From: Scatophagus argus
Taxonomy: Eukaryota > Chordata > Actinopteri > Scatophagidae
Length of the DNA stretch: 64,000 nt
Assembly (NCBI RefSeq): GCF_020382885.2
Contig: NC_058498.1
Span: 8,530,501 to 8,594,500 of the forward strand
Direction of reading: 5' to 3'
In this document: in pieces, positions 57,301-64,000 of the stretch
How positions within the stretch are numbered: the stretch's first letter is position 1
How the letters are laid out: each line of letters opens with the position of its first letter
Made by a program: the position numbers and the translations under genes
Notes under the pieces: model-generated
What the model saw: only the letters and a program-made list of their open reading frames with translations
The model's database searches: none
Told to the model about the DNA's origin: nothing

Positions 57301-57830
57301 GCATGATGGGAAAACCGATTCATTCGACTGCAGGGTACTAGCAAACCGGCTGTGGTACGTTTTTGTTTTTCGCTTGTTTGTTTTTGTTTTGTTTTTTTTT
57401 TTCTGAAGACAGCCGTTTTAACGGGTACGCTTTAGCCCAATGTCCTTGCAGCTTCCTGCTACGAGCAAATAACTCAACGAATTTTAAAGTAAATACGAAA
57501 AGGAAAAGAAATGTCAAATGTGCATTTTTTTGGAATATATGTGGCATGTAATGGTACACTGTAAACACAGCAGGCTAGCGAAAGCGCTGAGCAACCAATC
57601 TCATTCAAAACGACAGCGAGGCCTTTCCCAGGTAAGCCCCTGGATGTCTTTTTCCCTGTTGTCTTTTGGTGGCGCATCATTTCAAAGGGCTTCACGGAGT
57701 CGAGGGCGAGGTTGGACAGCTGGACGGCCATGCAACGCGGGAGAGGGTTCATCCTGACCTTTGTTTCTCTCCTTTGACAAGTTAGTGTGGTTTTTTTCTT
57801 CTTGTTCTTGGCCATAGTCAGCTTCTTGCG

Positions 57831-60800
57831 TTACAGCCTGTCCATCCTGAACGTGTCCTCAGTGGCAGGGTCTGCCAGCACCATGTCGGGGTCATTGAGC
57901 ATGTGCAGTCCGTCCAGGGTGAGAGGGTCGATCTTCAGCTCGTCGAGAGGAAACTGTGAGTCTGCGTCGAAACTGACATCACCAACACCCGCCAGAGAGT
58001 TAGTCAGCTCTTTGGAGAGGCTGGGCGGAGACTCCCCTGTGACTGAGATACACGACATCAGAGAGACAAGTGAGCACTGACATCTGAATTCAAAGTAAGT
58101 GCTAACATTTCTAAACACAGCGACATTAACTAACAATAAGTTATTTTATTGTGTCATCCAGTTAGCTTTCAGATGTGGGGGTCAGATTAAGTTACTGCTC
58201 ATGACAACCATGCCTCATGTCCTGATTTTGACTTTAGATAACAAAATAACAATAAATTGTGAAGAATTTACAGGAAATTAAATGTTTATCACAGAATTTG
58301 AGCTATTTTTCCATAATACTGCAGGGAGGAAGATTGCAAGCAGAAGCAGCCACATTGAGACAGATGAAGAGTGGTGGACAACAGGGTCTTACTGCACCTC
58401 TGCAAACAGTTCACCTCAAAAACTTGCTGTGCGACAGAAACATATCAGCAGCAAAAACAACCAGGGAAACGTGTTTCTAACAGCTTAAATCAGCTAGCTG
58501 CTGTTAAACATCACAGACTTGAGACAAGTGCGTCATCAGTTGAAGATACAACTTCAAGCTTCAAGAGGTTACTCTTTTGTAATGGTGGTGCCAATCGCTG
58601 TGCCAAGTCAACCAAGCCAGCACACGTGTACGGAACACGGCTATAAACTGGAAGCATTTTTAGCAATGCTGTGGCACTCAGAGACCTCAACTCCTGCAGT
58701 ACAATGTTATTGTTATTAAAACCATAAATACATTTCTTTACATAATACATTTAAAGTGCAACTACTGCAGCACTGTGACAGAAAATAATTTTGCTTGAAA
58801 TCCACAAGAGTTTTGTTTGTGCTTGAAGAATCTGCAGCAGAGGCTTATTTCTTCCTGTGAAAGCAGTTTAATTCAATATTACTGGGAATCTGCATAAATG
58901 CCAACAATGTGTGTGATGCAGCTAAAGCCTTTACTTCACTTATTGTGTACCTGTTACAACAAAATACACGTAACAAGGTAAAAGTGCATGTGATGGTGTC
59001 GTTACCTGTTAGTATGATGTTTGGGATGTTGCTGTGATTACTGTAGCCGAGTTGCTGCGAGTCCTGTAGGCTGCTCCCGGTGAGGCCCATCATGGCCGCC
59101 TGCGTGTAGTTGAGGGTTGAGCACTGGTTGTAAAGGCTGGTGGAGCTGATGGGATTCTCGATCATGTTGAACTGCTCCAGCTAAAAAGGTACAGAATTGT
59201 GACCCAGCATAAAGTCAGGGACTATCCGAAGAAAAATGTCTTGTCATTGCTGCTTACTGTTGGTGTGTTTTGTGTCACCTGGTGAGACAGGGCGTTGGTC
59301 TGCCTCAGTGCCAACTGCTGATCATAGAAAGAGTCGCCAAATATGCTGCCCACCACAGGAATGTGCTGAAGGAAGAGAAGCAAGGTGCAAAACTCAGAAC
59401 AAATGTCAAGGAACCAGCTAAAATGCAGAAACAAAAAGCAAGAGCAAGTTATCTGGGCAGATAACACAAGCTAAACGTCACATAGCTGTCAGACTGAGCA
59501 GTGACTGAAGCAAATGGTTTTCGTGAACGGGGCTATGCTGGTCGGTTGGGGTTAAAGACACAGAAAAAATGAAAATGTCATGTTCTTTAATTTAACAAAC
59601 ACACACATACAGACCCAAAGAATTCAATGTGACAAAAAATAGCCACTAAACTTAGACAGAGAAGTATGAACATGATTTGGGTGATTGTCACTATGACACA
59701 AAATATAAATTCTTGTATTTGTCAACCTGATTCTGATATTTTTCTCCCTTGCTGATCAAGTTAACTCTTAACTTGCAAGGACTCTAGACTGAGAATCCAA
59801 CAGCTTCAACTGAAGAAAAATCCCCTAAAATAGGCGTTTTCTAAGACAAGATGATGTTGCAGGAGAACGAACCTCAGTCAATGTTTCTTAGATCTCTGTC
59901 GTCGGGTGCGGAATAAAATATTATTTCACAGATACTCACAACTGACAAAGTATGAGAACACTGCCCAGGTTGACAAATACTGGAATTTACCATGAAAATT
60001 TTCTTGCATTGAGAAATGCAGTGTGACTTTATTTATTTGTTGTTTTTTGTGACTTATTCAGTGTATGAAAGTCCAGAATTTAGATTTACGTCTACAGTGC
60101 CTTTGAGCATCTTTGTCCCTTTTTGATTTCCCTCTGCTTGAGTTAACTGGTTCTTGATTTAAAGGTTCCCTGACAAGTTCTTGACCTCTGGCAAAGACAA
60201 AGGTCAAATTTTCTATGAGTTGGTCCCGATTTTGTTTATTTTCAGCATGCACGCACACACACACACACACACACATCTGACATGAGACTCATTCTTGCCA
60301 GTGGCTTCACACTATTCCGCCGCTCTGCAGGTGGTGGAAACATGCTGGTGTGAATATGTAGCAAAGCACCATCAAAGGCCGTATAGAAAAACCATGCAAG
60401 CTAGTCAGACATGGGTGAAAATAATACGCATTTTTTTTTTTCCATGAGGAAAGAAACGCATCCACTTTGTTATACCTCAAGGATACACACAATGTGTTTG
60501 AGTAACAATGAAAGTCAACATAACTTATGTTAACAAGAAAACTCCACTGGGCAACTAAATTATCAACTAAATACATTTAATAACATAAAATTGATATTGA
60601 TGATTAAATTTGCTTTTCTTGTAACTTTTCCAATGATAACTTTTCATTTGTCAGCTTTTGATAATGTAATCTAAATGTGGTCTGACATCCTGATAAACAC
60701 GTACAGACGACTTTACCTTTCTGACAAATGTTTTACTTAAGATGGGACAAAGCCCTGCTGTTCTTTTCTCTGATTAAAGAGAACCTAATATTTCCAAAAT

Positions 60801-63800
60801 GCCAATTTGTCTGTTCATACAACTTCAAACTTCTTTATGAATCTGCAGCTCGTCCGTATTACACAAGTATCTCAAACATGCCTCGTGTATCCTAAAAAGA
60901 TGAACATTTTAACTGGTCAAAGTCTCCATCAACAAATTACTGCCACAATGCCATGCACATAGTGAACAGTGACAGTGGTGATGAAAAAATGAGTTATGCA
61001 GATGCTGACACCATGAGTGATTAACTGCTCACACAGAGTTTGAAAAGCAGCCTAACTCATCTACAATTAGCTTTCCCCCAGACGCAAAGCCCTTCCCCAA
61101 ACAGCAGCTAGCTCGGTGGGTGGGCCCTTACTTGAGGCGAGCCGCCGGGGGAGAAGCCTTGATTGGAGACTGGGGAGGTTGGAGACTGAGTGGCTGGTGA
61201 GCCAGTCTGATTGCGGTACTGTTGGAGGGAAGAGGGTTAGCTAGCACTAAGCTTCATGTCTGTCACACACAAATGTCAAAGGATGAGATGCGAGAGGGCA
61301 CCAGCCTTGGATCTGCTCATTACGTATGGACGGGAAACATTACCCAATCACCATCACATATACTGTGGGATGATTCTGTGGTTGGACAGCTATTTCTATA
61401 CTTTTGGAAAATGTGATTATGGAATAGTAACATATGGAGCTACTTTAGTTAAATGATAAAGTTAAAGTGGTTGTAGCATTACAGACAACAGTCAAAGGTG
61501 TGTCTACATACGAAAGTGCCTTAACCCACACAAAAGCTAAGCAAATGTGCTTTGAAGATAACTGCAGTTAAAAGGTATATTATCTATATTATCTGGTATC
61601 TGGTATAGGTATTATCTGGTAGGTGAGTGTAAAGATACGTTTCGCCTAGTGTTATTCTACAAAATGACAAATTAGTGAGAAAACCTACTATCATTAATAG
61701 TTGTTAAAATATTTACTGGGTAACTTAACGTGTTTCAGAACAACTGATGCAAAATGAATAGAAGCTTAGGAACAAGCAAAAATTACTGCTTCCACTTTCT
61801 GACTGGACTTCCTCATCTCTTACCGAGCTCACACTGATGCTGGCAGTGGTCTGGCTCTGGCTGTCTGGGGAGGGGCTACTGGCTGTACCAGGGGAGGCCA
61901 GAGTTGGCAAAGTGATGAGCTGGATACCCTGGGACAGGGCTTGCTGCTGCTTCTGGAGGTCACTGAGCAGCTGCGCCTGGGCCTGAGCCGTCAGCTGGTT
62001 GAAAATGGGGTACTGGGCGAGCTGCTGCTCCAGGGTCAGCGGCTCTGTTGGCACGGCCTGAGGAAAGATACAAGTGGACTCTGTTTGGGCTCATCCAACA
62101 TAAATCGATGAGCACGATTTCAGAACTTCACTTAACGAACTGCAGAACTTCAGAGCACAACTTTAAGTTTCGAGCTGAGCTGAGCAGACCCTTACCTGTG
62201 TGATATTAACGGGTGAGGTGAGGGTGGGTGAAAGCTGCTGTGGGGACTGTTGGAGATGGAGGTCAGAGGTGAGGGTGAGTGGCACCACGGGTGGTTGCCG
62301 GCGCTGTGCCGTTACAGTCATGGTGGGCTGAGTGGAGGTGGGGATCCCTGGAGAGGAAAGAAATGAGGACAAACCACAGGTGTCTCCAACATCCTCACTT
62401 GATGTAAATTTCAATGTGCTAAAGTTCTACTGTTATCAAACAGTAGTTATTACCATGGCTGGCAGCGCTGATGCCCAGGTGGGTGAGGTTGGTGGTGAGG
62501 CTGCTCGTGCTGTTGGACGAGCTGAGGGAGGGGAAGGCCACAGTGTCTTCTGGGTCCAGCGGGGTGGACAGTGGGGGAGGGAACTGAATGTTGGTCAGAT
62601 CAGGAAGTGAACCACCAGTGTTGTGTGCAGCTGGGAGCACGGAGGGATTCAACTCCTGATCTGGTGATGGGAATATACTAAAAGACACAACTTCTATGAG
62701 ACATGAGATAAGCTGGTCTCATATAACCATCCATTAAAACAGATATCAGTATTTTCCAGTATATTTGCCAGTTTGTGGAAATATTCAATGTAGTGGCATT
62801 TTGTTTCTAGATTATAACTTTATCGATAAAAACATGAAAACAACACGTGTCTGAAAGTTGATGACAATTGCCCTTCCAGTCACAGGAGAACTACATTAAT
62901 GGTCAATATCTTTTACTGGGATGTTTATTAATTGCGCTATTGCATGTATTACAACTAGCTAAAATGTGACTGACAGCCTAATATACTCCTGTGGCATTTA
63001 ACTGTAACTGTTACTACTTCTACTACTAACAATAACAACAACAATATACTTAAACCACTCACTTGATTCCCGGGACATCACGTGTATTGGGTTTTGATGA
63101 ATCATCCTACGGAAAAATACGTACTTGTGAGCTGCAAATCTAAGGTGGCTTACATGTATCATAACAAGTGTACAAGTTTAGGCCTTCCCTTTTCCCATCA
63201 GTACCTTCTTGTCATCCCACAACTGTTCCTGCGCATCCTTGTCTGTATTTGACTCTGAATTCTCCGTCCCAGGCACTGTTAGCAGCAGTAATAATTAGTG
63301 AAACAGCAAGACACAGTTGCTTGCTAAAATACAATTCATATTAGTGCCAGAAGTGAGTCATCAATATCCGAGCCAGTCAAGCAGAATACAGTGCTGTGCA
63401 CTACCTTCCTGAGAGTCTAAAAATAGCAAGGTAACCAGCAGACAGACAGACTGAGTGGTTGCAAGCCAATCTTGATTTCATTATATCAGAGCCTCACACA
63501 TAACAAGACACAACCCATGGATAATCAGTGAATTATTGATCTTCCTCACTCGATCACCCTGAGTCAGCTCCATTCACAGATGTTACTTCTCTACAGCCAG
63601 CTGAGTACAACTTGCTGAAGTAGTTCTACCACAGAGGCCAGCATCAATTTACTCCATAAATATTTTATTGAGAGTCTGTATACACTTCTTTGTGAAATCA
63701 ACCCTTTCATGTCATTTAAGGTTTGCCGCCTACATCAGTACTTTGCACATTAATATCTGAGAATGGCTCTGTGTCTTTGTAACTGGATCTTCCATTACCT

Positions 63801-63893
63801 CGTTTGGGCTGTAGCTCCTGTGATCCCCCTGAAAACACATCCTGGGGCTTTGGATTCATGGCACTCTGGTGTAAAGCAGAGTCCGAATTTGTC
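57831..63893 (-). CDS. crtc1: CREB-regulated transcription coactivator 1, 3' part
   Basis: Coactivator that enters the nucleus after calcium/cAMP signals and binds CREB. Ten coding exons are in the window: 63799-63893, 63205-63275, 63063-63106, 62454-62677, 62196-62347, 61824-62057, 61132-61218, 59279-59365, 59006-59180 and 57831-58042, all in phase, about 460 residues to the stop. The first visible exon starts [10 protein letters not shown], the SIK phosphorylation and 14-3-3 site that holds CRTC1 in the cytosol (S151 in human). Next come [12 protein letters not shown], then [20 protein letters not shown], a nuclear-export-like THLGI region, a Gln-rich stretch ([20 protein letters not shown]), [18 protein letters not shown], and the highly conserved transactivation end from [20 protein letters not shown] to [13 protein letters not shown]. 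The N-terminal CREB-binding coiled coil lies off the right edge, so the gene is partial only because of the window. Confidence 0.95.
60250..60274. repeat. crtc1: (CA)n microsatellite in a crtc1 intron
   Basis: About 12 CA units in the 1.8-kb intron between the exons 61132-61218 and 59279-59365. That intron holds nothing else recognised. Confidence 0.9.
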
Positions 63894-64000
63894 CTGTACG
63901 TGTTAGAAATACGAGATGTCAGCAACAATCGCTGCCAAATCCCCTGTAATGGCAGAGAGCCACCTCTACAGCATCATATCCATCAAGAATCACATTCTGT
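63894..64000. other. crtc1: Intron of crtc1 at the right edge
   Basis: The last 107 bases precede (in sense direction) the first visible crtc1 exon. They show a normal acceptor (CGTACAG) but no further coding exon. The preceding exon lies outside the window. Confidence 0.6.

Larger units (their letters stand above)
51474..57830. other. Gap between convergent comp and crtc1; probable crtc1 3' UTR
   Basis: The first 0.34 kb is comp 3' UTR. The remaining 6 kb has no recognised coding frame and is AT-rich, with long T-runs and A-runs. Much of it is likely the 3' UTR of crtc1, transcribed leftward, but its end cannot be fixed. Minus-strand AATAAA words occur at several points (for example near 54.1 and 55.0 kb). 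It also holds a purine-rich GA tract at 54243-54305 and a TA-rich run at 56730-56753. Confidence 0.45.

Overview
The window is nuclear DNA of a ray-finned fish, most likely a percomorph teleost. The genes are vertebrate, split by short GT-AG introns, and each spliced protein aligns to its human counterpart from memory. The non-coding DNA is AT-rich, full of CA/GT microsatellites, and carries repeat types common in teleosts: a tRNA-derived SINE, a Tc1 fragment, a hAT-type element and LINE-like tails. I see no prokaryotic, phage, CRISPR or viral structure.

Layout from left to right. 1-3.7 kb: non-coding, with a short direct repeat and a steroid-response-like palindrome. 3.85-5.8 kb (+): a prostaglandin E2 EP4-type receptor in two coding exons. 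5.8-12 kb: non-coding, the right part probably the long 3' UTR of the next gene. 12.1-19.8 kb (-): slc35e1, six coding exons, with a hAT-type element in intron 1. 22.3-25.6 kb (-): med26, three coding exons. 27.6-29.6 kb (-): smim7, five small coding exons. 31.0-38.5 kb (+): tmem38a (TRIC-A), six coding exons, head to head with smim7. 38.5-42 kb: non-coding. 42.0-51.5 kb (+): comp (thrombospondin-5), 19 coding exons. 51.5-57.8 kb: non-coding, probably mostly crtc1 3' UTR. 57.8-63.9 kb (-): the 3' ten coding exons of crtc1, running off the right edge.

The genes do not form a pathway. They form a linkage group: SLC35E1-MED26-SMIM7-TMEM38A are neighbours on human 19p13.11, and CRTC1 and COMP lie close together about 2 Mb away, so here the two groups are joined. 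The receptor is the exception: the human EP4 gene is on chromosome 5, so this copy may be an old duplicate lost in mammals.

All exon boundaries were placed by hand from splice sites, reading phase and remembered protein families. All seven sets of coding exons keep phase with no internal stop. I found no convincing undescribed system. The observations most worth checking are the EP4 copy with a short tail, a COMP that lacks the mammalian RGD and keeps a TSP-3/4-type insert, weak splice donors in comp, a SINE nested inside an older repeat, and UG repeats beside a smim7 donor.
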